A stretch of 64,000 nt of DNA from Cephalopachus bancanus. Lineage: Eukaryota; Chordata; Mammalia; Primates; Tarsiidae. The position numbers and the translations under genes were made by a program. Of the stretch, positions 33,570 to 43,689 are shown piece after piece (within the stretch, counting starts at the first letter, position 1; every line of letters starts with the position of its first letter). Below the pieces are notes generated by a model. That model was not told the origin of the DNA. It made no database searches and was given only the letters and a program-made list of their open reading frames with translations. Location of the stretch: positions 5,084,001 through 5,148,000 of the forward strand of contig JAPVLO010000133.1 in assembly GCA_027257055.1 (NCBI GenBank), read 5' to 3'.

Positions 33570-34254
33570 TACTTTATGCCATTTGTCTCTTTTCCCCACC
33601 TTGAGCTTTCATGGGTTCACAGCCACGAGGAGCATACAGATCACTGCAGATAAGTCATGGAGAAGGCTAGAGGGAGAAGGAAGAGCCTGAGACAGGCTCC
33701 TCCCTTCAACATTCTGTCTCTTCCCAGCACCCTCCTTCTAGCCTTTCCAGAATGCCCTCCTGTTTCTGATCATCCCAGAAGGGGAAGCTGAGATTAGAAG
33801 GTTTAAGAGCCTCACAATTCTTGTTCTTCATCTTGGCACACCCTCCCATCCCTGCCTTCTAGTCTTTTTGCTATTCTTCTTTTTAGAGCACAGGAAAGGG
33901 GAGCTTTTAAATTACTACTCAAATCACAGAAAAAAAGAACTTTAGAAGAAAATAAAACACAGGGAGATGAGGCTAGTAAAGCAAGGAAGCTGGAGAGGAG
34001 GGCGGGGCGAAGGGGGAGGAAGAGGAAGGGTTAGCCCCTAAATGCCATGTTAACAGGAAACTGTTTTGCGTTAATATGGAGCAGGTGAGGCATCTTGTCT
34101 CACTTAAACTCCAAAAACTTGGTAAAAATGGAAAGGAAAAGCCTGTGCTGGGTGGAACCTCCAAACATTAGTGACAATATTGAACAACCCCAAGTGTTGA
34201 GGACATCTGGCTACATGCCTGCACACAACCCACGCACATAGACCAAAGGGCTCA

Positions 34255-34255
<1 letters not shown>
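33570..34255. other. Noncoding DNA, no gene seen
   Basis: Purine-rich around 33960-34030. No recognisable element. Confidence 0.4.

Positions 34256-34258
<3 letters not shown>

Positions 34259-34294
<36 letters not shown>
34259..34294 (+). repeat. (CT)18 microsatellite at an Alu tail
   Basis: A perfect CT run directly beside the poly-T of the following minus-strand Alu, so it is probably grown from the Alu A tail. Confidence 0.92.
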
Positions 34295-34299
<5 letters not shown>

Positions 34300-34302
34300 C
34301 TT

Positions 34303-34590
34303 CTTTTTTTTTTTTTGAGTTGAAGTCTCACTCTGTCGCCCAGACTGGAGTGCAGTGGCCGCTCCCGGCCACTGCAGCCTCGACCTGCTGGGCTCCAGCG
34401 ATCCTTCCGCCTCAGCCTTCCGAGTAGCCGGAATTACAGGCATGCGCTGCCACGCCCAGCTGATTTTTTGATTTATTGTAGAGATGAGGTCTCGCTGCCC
34501 AGGCGGGTCTTGAACCCGTGGGCCCAGGCAATCCACTCACCTCAGCCTTCCAAAGGCGCGGGATTACAGGCTGAGCCACCGAGCCCGGCT
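34303..34590 (-). mobile_element. Alu, dimeric, lineage-specific J-derived subfamily
   Basis: A full dimer in reverse from the T tail through CTCTGTCGCCCAGACTGGAG to GAGCCACCGAGCCCGGC. The right arm reads GTGGCCGGGAGCGGCCACTG on the element strand and the linker CTCTACAATAAATCAAAAAA. The copies at 54467 and 56656 share these features. CpGs are well preserved, so this copy is relatively young. Confidence 0.92.
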
Positions 34591-34591
34591 T

Positions 34592-34737
34592 CTTTTTTTT
34601 TTTTTGAGACAGGGTCTCCCTCTGTCACCCAGGCAGTGGCATGAGCACAACTCATCCCAGCCCCCACCCTTCTGGTCCCAACTGATCCTCCCACATTTGC
34701 CTCCAAAGTAATTGGGAGTACAGGTATGCACCACCAC
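34592..34737 (-). mobile_element. Truncated, diverged Alu fragment
   Basis: A T tail followed by GAGACAGGGTCTCCCTCTG and CACCCAGGCAGTGGCATG, ending at GTATGCACCACCA. Only the right arm remains, abutting the previous Alu. Confidence 0.75.
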
Positions 34738-34739
34738 AT

Positions 34740-35455
34740 TATCTATTGATATTAGTAATAATTATTGATAGCCAACTAGTATTGGTAATTTTAAATTTTA
34801 GATCCCTTGTTTTGGTGACACTGTGATGTATTTTTTACATAAGATAAAAATTACACCTATAGACTTGCTGAAACAGGCTTTTTAATTTAGCATTAATTTA
34901 ATTTATATTTACTTATTTAATTCTTAGTATATTTGAAGCTAAATTCATCTATTAATTCTAGGCAAGTCATTTCAAAATAAAAAGATGATTCCTGTCTGAA
35001 TGGAAGGTATACATTAAGGAATCTCCCAAAACATGAAGAAGACAGCTCACCTAAATCATAACTGTTAACCAGAGCAAGTAGTTTCCCTTTACAGGATTGT
35101 TTATGTATATGGGTTTGTCTAGTAAGCTTTCTGAAAGCTGTTGCAGTGGCAAAAGACTCTGTTCTGAAGGGATGCTAGATGTTTCGTGTCTCCGGCAAAG
35201 GGACAGCCACCCAGGGCCAAAGGTGGCCACTGTCATCTTCATGCGTCTGGGGCCAGCCCGATGCTGGGTACACAGAGTTCCCGGTATTTCTCAAGCCAAA
35301 TTGAACTGTGGTAGAAAATAGACAAGGGGAAATTATGAGGAAAATCTTGTTATTTGTTTGTGTATTTTAGCATCCTCATTGCCTTAGTGGTAATCTGTTT
35401 AGAAAACTCTGCTTTTTCTTCTAGACCTAGAGCCCCGAATATTTTATTTATTTAA
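34740..35455. other. AT-rich noncoding DNA, no gene seen
   Basis: AT-rich in its left half (34740-35000), unremarkable to the right. No recognised repeat. Confidence 0.4.
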
Positions 35456-35460
35456 TTTTA

Positions 35461-35588
35461 TTTTTTTAAATTGGGATGAGATCTTGCTGCGTTGCCTAGG
35501 CTGGTCTTGAACTCCTGGTCTCAAGCAATCCCCTCACCTTGGTCGCCCAAAGTGCTGGGATTATAGGCTTGAGCCACCATACCCAGCT
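35461..35588 (-). mobile_element. Alu left-monomer fragment (FLAM-like)
   Basis: A reverse Alu left arm: TTGCCTAGGCTGGTCTTGAA, CAAAGTGCTGGGATTATAGG and GAGCCACCATACCCAGC, preceded by a T-rich tail. No right arm is present, so it is either a free left monomer or a truncation. Confidence 0.75.
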
Positions 35589-35589
35589 C

Positions 35590-36370
35590 AGACTATTTCA
35601 GTTAAAAAAAAATTTGTGCCTGTTTGTTGAGCAGTTATTACGGGTCAAGTCCCTATACACCCTGGATACTCAGGACTCCTCCCAGGTGAGGTTACTTAAC
35701 ACACACACATCCCAGGGATTTGGGCATTCTGGCTCTGTTGTATGTAGTCTCGCTCATTGCTGGTGTGCAATGCATTGTGGGCAGAAGCCACAACAGCTGG
35801 AGAGGAATCCAAGGACCAATTTGTTGGGATAAAGCAAAACAGGGCTTTACCATGTGGGAGATAGACCTAAGATGGGTTATTAGGTGGATGGTGATTTTTC
35901 TTGTAGCCTAAGGGCTTTCTGGAGGGAATTTGACATCGTTCCACAATGCCCACATCATTGCCAGATGTGGATATAGTGAAATAAACCTTGTCCTATATGT
36001 GTGTATCTCTGTGTGTGCACGTATCCTGTGTGTGTGTATGAATTCTGACTCATATTCTGAGTTTCTGTTTATCTCGCATTCATTTTCTTACGCAAAAATG
36101 TCTTCATGAACTTTCTAAACATACAGCAGGGTTCCCCCCACCCCTCTGCCAAACCCAAATAAATGTGTGTTACCAACATGGGAAACCATTTGCTGTAAAA
36201 CAGGGGCAAACCATGGTCATTTCATAAAGGCCCTTGTTCGTCTGGTGCTCTAATAGTAGGATGCTATGGCATGCTCCACAAAAACTTTAAAAATTCACAA
36301 TGATCATTGACACCATTAATCAGAAGGGGCCGTGTGAACAGCTCAGGGAACTGCTGTATTAAGCTGTCAT
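35590..36370. other. Noncoding DNA, no gene seen
   Basis: Contains a TG-rich stretch at 35996-36040. The part after about 36240 may belong to the LINE relic that follows. Confidence 0.35.
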
Positions 36371-36610
36371 GTGGTTGCAATCATGCCATCAGAGATAGCT
36401 GCCAGGCTCGCCATATCTTCTCACCAGTCTGTTATGGCCTCAGTTCCCCAGGGTTCCATTCTGAGTCTGGGGCGATTTGTATGGTACACTAATGACCTGC
36501 TGATTGTCGGCACAAAAGCAGGATCATGGCTGTTCAGGCAACACAGTGATTCCACACAAAAGCAGAGGACCGTCTGGTGTCAAAATAATACCCGATTCCA
36601 ACTTTGATAA
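36371..36610 (+). pseudogene. Decayed CR1/L3-type LINE reverse transcriptase fragment
   Basis: A conceptual product contains SVPQGSILSLGRFVWYTNDL, matching the conserved non-LTR reverse transcriptase motif (GVPQGSxLGPxLFxxYINDL). The catalytic FADD box that should follow is not intact. The subfamily assignment to CR1/L3 is inference from the motif alone. Confidence 0.5.
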
Positions 36611-36892
36611 AGATTTTTCAGCCGACTATAAGGCTATTTGGTGCTAGAGCGTGTGGCAGAAATGCTGTTTATTCAAGTAACTGACAAATTGGCAACAGGT
36701 AAATTTCAGGAGGGAGTGTGTGTATGTGAACTTGTGTGTATGTGTGGAAATGATGCTATTTCGATCACTGTTTCTGTTTGGGTATTTGGTGCTGATTTTG
36801 AAAGGTATAGCAACTAGTCATATATCTTTGTTTCTGTTGGATATTTATTCAAGAAGGTGGTTATTAATTAGTATTTTAAATACTATGGCACT

Positions 36893-37168
36893 GCCAGGTA
36901 TGGTGGCTCACACCTGTAATCTCAGCACTTTGGGAGGTGGAGATGAGAGAATTGCCTGAGCCCATGGGTTTGAGACCAACCTGGACAACTTGGTGATACC
37001 TCATCTCTACAATAAGTTTTTTAAAAAATTAGCTGGGTTTGGTGGTGCATGCCTGTAGTTCCAGCTACTTGGAAGGTGGAGGCAGAAGGACCACCTGAGC
37101 CCAAGGTCAAGGCTGCAGTGGCCATGAGAATGTCTAGGTGACAGAACGAGATTCCAAATTAAAAAAAA
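36893..37168 (+). mobile_element. Alu (J-like, dimeric, 3' part degraded)
   Basis: Runs from GCCAGGTATGGTGGCTCACA to the A tail. The target duplication AAATACTRTGGCAC is at 36878-36891 and 37166-37179. The right arm shows GCAGTGGCCATGAGAATG, the local variant, and lacks much of the distal right arm. Confidence 0.92.
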
Positions 37169-37470
37169 TACTGTGGCACCAAAGAGTGTTCTTAATAGGT
37201 TTTGAACATGTGTGATGAACACTACATTGATGTGTCTACCTGTTGATCTGTTGATCCATCTCTGTGGTTGGCCTCAGTGAGTAGGTGTTGGATCAAAGGG
37301 ACCAGCTAAAGCCATGTCAGTGCCCTGTGTGGCTGAAGCTGCCCCATCATGTTTCCCTTTTGAACCTGAGGACATAGGAGAAAGCTCGGGCTGGCATTGG
37401 AAGATATATAAAATCCCACCCTGCCCTTCTTGTGCCCTGTCCCCATGCCCCGCTGGCTCAGCAGTCTGGC

Positions 37471-37473
37471 ATG

Positions 37474-37540
<67 letters not shown>

Positions 37541-37541
37541 C
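37471..37541 (+). repeat. (GT)n microsatellite
   Basis: About 70 bases of GT repeats with one TTT interruption. Confidence 0.96.
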
Positions 37542-37544
37542 TGT

Positions 37545-38150
37545 CTAATGGGCTGGTTTTATCTAAAGGACTTATCACTGAGCCATTTCTCTGTTTAGTG
37601 GTGGAAGAGAATTCCTGCTGAGACTCTGACCCAGATTCCAAAGTTTTATTCCAAGACATGGCTGGCTTGCATGCTTGTCTTTTTGTTTCTTCCTTCACTC
37701 ACCCACTGGCTATTTTAAGCATGTCTTTAGGTACCAGCCACTATACCAGGTGCAGATAATGATGACTAACTCAGCCTTCAATCCCAAGCTGCTCATCTTC
37801 CAGTAGTGATTGATTGATCGGTCAACTGGCCATGATCATGTGCTTCACAGACTCTTGTGACCCCTTGTTGGCTCAGTCCTGAGAAGCTTTAAAGTGAATG
37901 TGAATCACAACGCGTTGGAGAAGGAAGGCTCCTCTGCTAGATGGAAAGTTCATTTAGGGCAACAACTGAACCTTGTCCTTGGAAGTATTCATAACTCTGA
38001 GCACAGGATGCACAGTGAGAGTATATTCTGTGCAATGTTGTTGAATTGTTTGACTTGCCCAAGAAAAGAATCTTCAGGGATGGACAGTCAATTGCAGATG
38101 TTGAGTAAAGACTTTGGTGTCTGTGAGTTAGTAACCAGGCACAGCTCTGC
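37545..38150. other. Noncoding DNA, no gene seen
   Basis: Average composition. No repeat family recognised with confidence. Confidence 0.4.
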
Positions 38151-38154
38151 CCCT

Positions 38155-38700
38155 CCCAATGTATGTGCTTAGCACCTATGATATGTCAGGGCACGTGCTA
38201 GGTGTCGTGGGTGCAAAGACGAACAAGACAGAAACAAGATCTTTCCTCTTGTAGCTAAGGTGTGTTAAGTCTTGGGAGAGAGGAGGATGCCCATTGTCTG
38301 GACTGCCTGAGGAAAGGGTAGGAGGTCAGGAAGGAGAGCACTTGAGACGCAAAGAACACAGCATGTGAAGGCTTGGAGGGGAGCAGGAGCATGGCACAGT
38401 CCAGCGACTTGAATGTATTCAGGGTCATCGTGTTGTCTCCTGTAGGGAAAGGCTTGAGCCAAGGCTGGGAAGGTGAGAAGGGCCAGATCCTGAGGGCCTT
38501 GTGGGGAATGCTGAACAATTTGGACTCTATCTAAGACTGAAAGGAATTGACTGGCAGGATTTGAGGAGGGCAGCACCATGATGAAATTTGCATTTTAGGA
38601 AGCTGGCTCAGGCTACATTTTGAATGGAGGAGTGTAAGGTGAGAACCACATCAGATGGGAAGGCTTTTGCAGGAACCCAGGTGGAAGAGGACCCACAGCC
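38155..38700. repeat. Probable ancient dispersed repeat (family not named)
   Basis: The phrases GGCCAGATCCTGAGGGCCTT, GCTGAACAATTTGGACTCTA and ATGATGAAATTTGCATTTTA occur in an order I recognise from a widespread mammalian interspersed repeat. I cannot name the family securely. Confidence 0.4.
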
Positions 38701-38711
38701 CCCCATGTGGT

Positions 38712-38840
38712 GTGATGAAAAATTCATAAGCTTGGGAGCCCCAAAAGACTTGGCTCTAAAACATACAATCTATGTGACTCTGCAGGTTACCAATCTTATG
38801 TAGCCTCCACAAGTGTCTTCTACAAAATGGGGCAATTTTG
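38712..38840 (+). repeat. Probable MIR fragment
   Basis: Pieces AAGACTTGGCTCTAAAAC, CTATGTGACTCTGCAGGTTA and CTTCTACAAAATGGGGCAA follow MIR order. Confidence 0.5.
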
Positions 38841-39329
38841 CCCATCTGCTGGGGGACTTGGATGGAATACCACAGGGAAGACGGCAGGCATCACACAACG
38901 TACTTGTGACAGTCCGTTCCTGCTGCTGTCAGTGATGCTACCTCCTCCTACCTCCTTGTATTTCTTCCCCTTTCATGTCCAGCTCGATATATTTAAACAG
39001 GATGTTTTGTTACTGTTATTGTGGTCTTTTTATCCCTGAACCATGTATAGAGCAAAGGTTTCTCCCTTCAGCTTCTTGCACACTGCAGTTCTCCCAGAAT
39101 GCTTTGAGTCATTACAAGGTTGTCTCTGGAAAAGTCTGTTCTGTGGAACACTTTATTCTTCTTGGGTGATGTTACAACCAATGAAAACCAAGCCTGACAA
39201 GGCCTCAGGTCTCCACTGCCTTCACTTTCAGGACTTTCTGGTAATGCGTTCTCCTCCTCCACCCCCAGAATGCAGATTTCTTGTTGTTGTTGGCTCTCCT
39301 CCGGGCTGCTTGTGAAACACTCATGGAGA

Positions 39330-39915
39330 AAGAACTTTGTATTTTTTACAGATTAGACCTTATTTTCGCTCTGAGAATATTCCAAAATCCTGTCATATTT
39401 TCCTTTCTGACATCGCTAAGACTCATCTTTTCCTGTTGGTCTCCAATCACTAAAATCCTTTCCCATATTTTGGTCTTCTTCTTTTATTCCTTGTAAAAGT
39501 CTCCACTGTGGTCTCTCTTCTCACATTCTGTCTCTGTTAAAGCAATCTCCTTGGTGCCTGCATTACAACATCATTTTGAAATGTCTTCCCTGGTCTTTCT
39601 CCTCTGCATGAATCTGAGCATTAGGGACCCTCAATGTTCTTCATTACCTGGTTCTTTTTGGCCCTGCTGGTTTCCCATATTTCCTCTTAATTTCTTAATG
39701 CCTAACTTCTTTATGTATGTCCCTTTTATTGCCTTTATTTGCATTTGTTTTCCTAAGCAGTTTTAAAGCTGTCTCTTTCCAAGCCAAGAACATTTTTTCG
39801 ACCTTTTATATGCCAAGCCCAGTCTCCAACAAGTATTCTGAAACCCTCTCTATTTCTCTCATAGCTCCATTCCTTGCTTTGCTAAAGTCTCCCTCTTCAT
39901 GATGATAGTATTTTT
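39330..39915 (+). repeat. Possible L2 LINE fragment, left part
   Basis: A C/T-rich, L2-like texture (AAATGTCTTCCCTGGTCTTTC), continued after the minisatellite by clearer L2 sequence. Low certainty. Confidence 0.3.
39491..39563 (+). repeat. Flanking direct repeat, copy 1
   Basis: CTTGTAAAAGTCTCCACTGTG through CTCTGTTAAAGCAATCTCCTTGGTG (broken here at the central difference) recurs at 40873-40945, about 1.38 kb away on the other side of the minisatellite. Confidence 0.85.
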
Positions 39916-39920
39916 TTTAT

Positions 39921-40475
39921 CAACTGATGATCTAGCTAAATAGTAGATTGCATGTGTACATCTTGTGCTATAAGCAGGTCTGTCATTGATCAGAGCTATA
40001 TAGTAGAGTGCACATGTACACCCCTTTGCTATAAGTGGATCTGCCATCAATCAGAACTATAGTAGAGTACATGTGTACACCCTTTTGCTATAAGCAGATC
40101 TGCCATCAATCAAAGCTATATAGTAGAGTGCCCATGTACACCCCTTTGCCATAAGTGGGTCTATCATTGGGCAGAGTTATATAGTAGAATGCCTATGTAA
40201 ATCCTTTGGCTATAAGCAGATCTGTCATGGACCAGAACTATGCAGTGGAGTGCATGTGTATACCTTGTGGTATAAGCAGATCTATCATTGATCAGAGTTA
40301 TATAGTAGAGTGCACATGTACACCCTTTTGCTATAAGCAGATCTATCAATGATAAGAGCTATATAATAGAGTGCATGTGTACACCCTTTGGCTATAAACA
40401 TATCTGCCATCAATCAGAGCTATATAGTCAAGTGCAGGTGTACACTCTATTATCAGATCTATCATCGGTCAGGGA
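39921..40475 (+). repeat. Minisatellite: about nine copies of a 60-61 bp unit
   Basis: Tandem units begin CTATATAGTAGAGTGCA, continue with TGTACACCCYTTTGCTATAA and GCAGATCTRYCATYRATCAG, and are re-initiated at about 39936, 39996, 40057, 40116, 40177, 40238, 40298, 40359 and 40420. Unit lengths of 59-61 and 10-20 percent divergence indicate an old array. Short open frames on the minus strand (20-residue periodicity) are repeat artefacts. Confidence 0.95.
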
Positions 40476-40489
40476 AAGTCTCTGAATTG

Positions 40490-40800
40490 ACTTAAGTTGC
40501 CTCCATTGCTACTGCCTTGGTTTGGGGCTGACAATTACAGTTACTTCCCTGTTGCTTGCACTGCTCTGGTTGTCTCTCCTGGCTATTCTACCTTTATATC
40601 ATGCTCAGAGATGCTTTTCTTATCTGGTCCCTTTCCCCCTCTTAAACAAAACAAAACAACAAAGCTTTTGGCTTATCCTGGCCTGTAGAATAAAGTCTAA
40701 CATTCTTAAGTGCGCAGCAAGAATCTTCATACCCTGCCCCTCCTCACTAGTCCTGACTCACCCTGTCACTTTCACCCCAAATCCTAAATCCCAGTCTCAC
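40490..40800 (+). repeat. L2 LINE fragment, right part
   Basis: L2 3'-region phrases: GGCCTGTAGAATAAAGTCTA, TCTTCATACCCTGCCCCTCC and CTCACTAGTCCTGACTCACC. Confidence 0.45.
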
Positions 40801-40872
40801 AGCACTGCTTGAGGAGGCAATGTACAACGTGTTAAGGTCAAGGGTGGCTTGATACAGGCCAAAAACAGTCTG

Positions 40873-40945
40873 CTTGTAAATGCCTCTACTGTGGTCTCTC
40901 TTCTTGTGTTCTCTGTTAAAGCAATCTCCTTGGTGTCTGCATCTT
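40873..40945 (+). repeat. Flanking direct repeat, copy 2
   Basis: The second copy of the ~70-bp sequence at 39491-39563, in the same orientation. It suggests a duplication or two copies of one LINE segment bracketing the minisatellite. Confidence 0.85.
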
Positions 40946-41364
40946 TTAAAAACCAAAGGCTTTTATGTAAAAATCTGTTTTTCTGACTTCCTCTCAGAAA
41001 CTACGATAGTACTGCACCACACAACTGCATGGCAGCCGAGGGTTGGAGTTGACTGGTGCCTGTTTCCTTGGCTTTCCTCTTTCTCCAGTTTTCCATTGTT
41101 ACCTCCCTCCATACTGCTTCCCAAACACTGAGGCCAAGGTCAATTGCCCTTTGTCATTGCTCTTGTGCTTTGTCTCCTAGTATTAGAAGAAAATTGTATC
41201 ATATTTTATTGCTACAAACCTGCTTGAGTTATTTAACCTCATTTACAGATGAATACAAGATGAACAGATACTATTTTGTGTTTCAGGAAATACTACATGG
41301 GGCCCACTTGTCACTTCCATCATCCTGTCCCCTATAGGCATCTGAGTTTGTACCTCTGACTAAG

Positions 41365-41610
41365 TGACTTAGCTCTAAGGGTCTATGTTCAAATTCTGCC
41401 TGTATCACTTGCTAGCTATGTGGCTTTGGGCAAGTTGCTTAGACCTTCTCTGCCTCAGTTTCCATGTCTCTAGACTGGTTATGTCAACAGTATGTTCTTC
41501 ACAGAGTTTTTATGAAAATTATGTGAGATAACCTACGTAGAGACTTCAAGCAGAGGGATTGGAACTTGGAAGTACTTGATAAACCTTAGCTACATTGTTA
41601 TCACCATTAT
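41365..41610 (+). repeat. MIR element
   Basis: A near full-length MIR: CTAGCTATGTGGCTTTGGGC, AAGTTGCTTAGACCTTCTC, TGCCTCAGTTTCCATGTCTC, ATGTGAGATAACC and CTTGATAAACCTTAGCTAC in order. Confidence 0.78.
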
Positions 41611-41689
41611 CTTAATTATATTTTCCGCAAATATAATGATGAGAATGTCACATCCATGAGAGACATGGTTCGGGACAGAGGGTCACCTG

Positions 41690-41800
41690 GTACTTAGCAT
41701 GCCACATCTCTCTCACTATCAGTTTTGCCACTTACTAGCTACCTGGTCAAGTTATTTACCCTCTCCATGCCTTCATGTTCTTACATCCTGAGTTGTACCC
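41690..41800 (+). repeat. Probable MIR fragment
   Basis: TTTTGCCACTTACTAGCTAC followed by TGGTCAAGTTATTTACCCTC: a MIR core fragment. An A-rich (AAAATAAA) stretch follows at 41808-41860. Confidence 0.6.
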
Positions 41801-42114
41801 CACATATTTAAAATAAAACAAAATAAAAAGTCAAAAATAAATAAATCAAAATAAAATGTGAGCACTGACAGTATAATAACAACAGTGTTCACACCTTTGG
41901 TTATGATGTCTCATCTGAGATTACTAGGTACTGAGACAACAGTATGCTATGTGTGATGGGTGTCTGCCACATAATAAGTCCATAATAAATCAGAGCTTTT
42001 TTTGTCATCAGCTGCCCTGCCTCTTGACCATGGACATCACCCTATAGTCATGAGGACCCAGGGAGTGAGGTGACCCACCTGCAAATTTTATGTGGTATCC
42101 GTCTTTCTACACAG

Positions 42115-42440
42115 GCTTTTCAAACACTGAGATATAATTCACATGCTATAAAATTTATCCCATTGAAGTGTATGATCCAGTGGTTTTTAGTATAGTCACA
42201 AAGTATTGCAAGCATTGCCACTATCCAATTCCAGAATGTCTTTATCACCTCCAAAAAGAAACTCCATCACCATTTGCAGTTGTTCCACATCCCACCTTCC
42301 CTAGCCCTTGGCAACCACTCATCTGTCTTCTAGCTCTATGGATTTGCCTATTTGAGACATTTTCTGTAAACAGAATTATGTACTTATATAAACAGAATTA
42401 TGCAGTATTTGACTGTACATGGGCTTTTGGCTTGTGTGTG
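42115..42440 (-). repeat. Old L1 LINE 3' end
   Basis: Contains TGAGATATAATTCACATGCT, GTGGTTTTTAGTATAGTCAC, CTTGGCAACCACTCATCTG and CTCTATGGATTTGCCTATTT, a combination I recognise as a mammalian L1M-type 3' region in reverse orientation. The subfamily is not assigned. Confidence 0.65.
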
Positions 42441-43564
42441 TTCCTGAAGAATAAAGCTGCACCCTTCTCCAGAAAACAGATTCCTATTGGGAACACAATA
42501 GAGGCCCTACATAGGAGGTATTAAGATAGCATAGGCCAAGACTGCCTAAAAGGAATAAAACCAAGCAGACTTGAGTTCTAGGGGTCAATTGGCATAGGTT
42601 AAGAATTTTGAGGAGGAGCAAACCACTCATATAAAGCAACCATGTCACATTCCCTTGGATTTGTCATGGCCTGGCTCTCAATGCATTAGAAGGATCTCAA
42701 ATGCTGATCTATGAACTGGCTGCATAGGGTTCAACCAGTAGTTAAAAATACAGATTCCAGACTCTTTCTCAGGCTCACTGAATAAGAATCCATAGGATGG
42801 GGGTTTAGGAACCACCATAGATGATTCTGCCAGGAAGTGGGCTTGGAAATCTTTGAGTTGTATGAGGTGCTTATATGACACTGATCTGTGTTGTTGTATT
42901 TCATGCTCACCAACACCACTCTGCAACGTGGATGCTCATTTTGTTGTATGTGTCTTCTCTTCTTAGTGGGTTATTTACAACTAGGACTTTTTTTTTTATT
43001 ATTCATCTAAGCCCCCCTGCACACAGTCTTACACAAAGTTAGGGCTCAGTACATGTTGGAAGATTGGTTAGACAGGAATCTTGAAGGCATTGCTGGGATG
43101 TTGCCAGACACAAAGCCACTAAGATCTGCTGGTCTAAGTGGAGACTTTTCTGGCTCATTCTAAGCATTCCTTGATTGAGATTTCAAGGCTGTTGTTTGTT
43201 TTCAGGGCTCTGACTTTTGACCTAGTGGTCAGAAACCCTTTGAAATTAAGGCTACAGAGGCTTCCCTCAGACCAACCCCTGCAGGGAAATCTAGTTCTCT
43301 GCAAGGTGCTGATAGATAGGGGGTGACCAAGTGTAGAGGTGGCTCCCACACCTGGAAGATTAGAGTCCTCCAGAAGCTAATTAACAGATTCCTGTGCCTT
43401 GCCACAGACCCACTGAACCAAACTGTTGTCTAGGAAGGGGAAATGACTTCTCAGACACCACCCAAATTCTGCTAGAGACTGAGGAATAGGATCTAGGATC
43501 TTCTGGACTGTGTCTGGAGAACATATGATGTGTTGTGGTCATGAGGCTTTACTTGGGCAGGACT

Positions 43565-43685
43565 GTGAACTGGGATTCCAGAGACCCAGCTGAATCCTGG
43601 CTCTACTTTTCACTGAGCCCCTATGTGGCCCTGGGCTAGCCACTCACCGTTTAGTCTGCTTCTTAGTAAGTGAGGCATTTGGACC
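43565..43685 (+). repeat. MIR fragment
   Basis: AATCCTGGCTCTACTTTTCAC, GTGGCCCTGGGCTAGCC and AGTAAGTGAGGCATTTGGACC (in order) fit a diverged MIR. Confidence 0.55.
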
Positions 43686-43689
43686 AGGA

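Noticed and set aside
33093..33690. Frames of 168 and 196 codons crossing the GA/GT microsatellite
   Set aside because: The apparent His-Thr, Val-Cys and Leu-Ser repeats are translation of dinucleotide repeats; flanking parts show no domain.
39859..40349. Repeated small frames with IAKGCTCALYYI-type sequence
   Set aside because: They are translations of the 60-bp minisatellite; unit length changes break the frame between copies.
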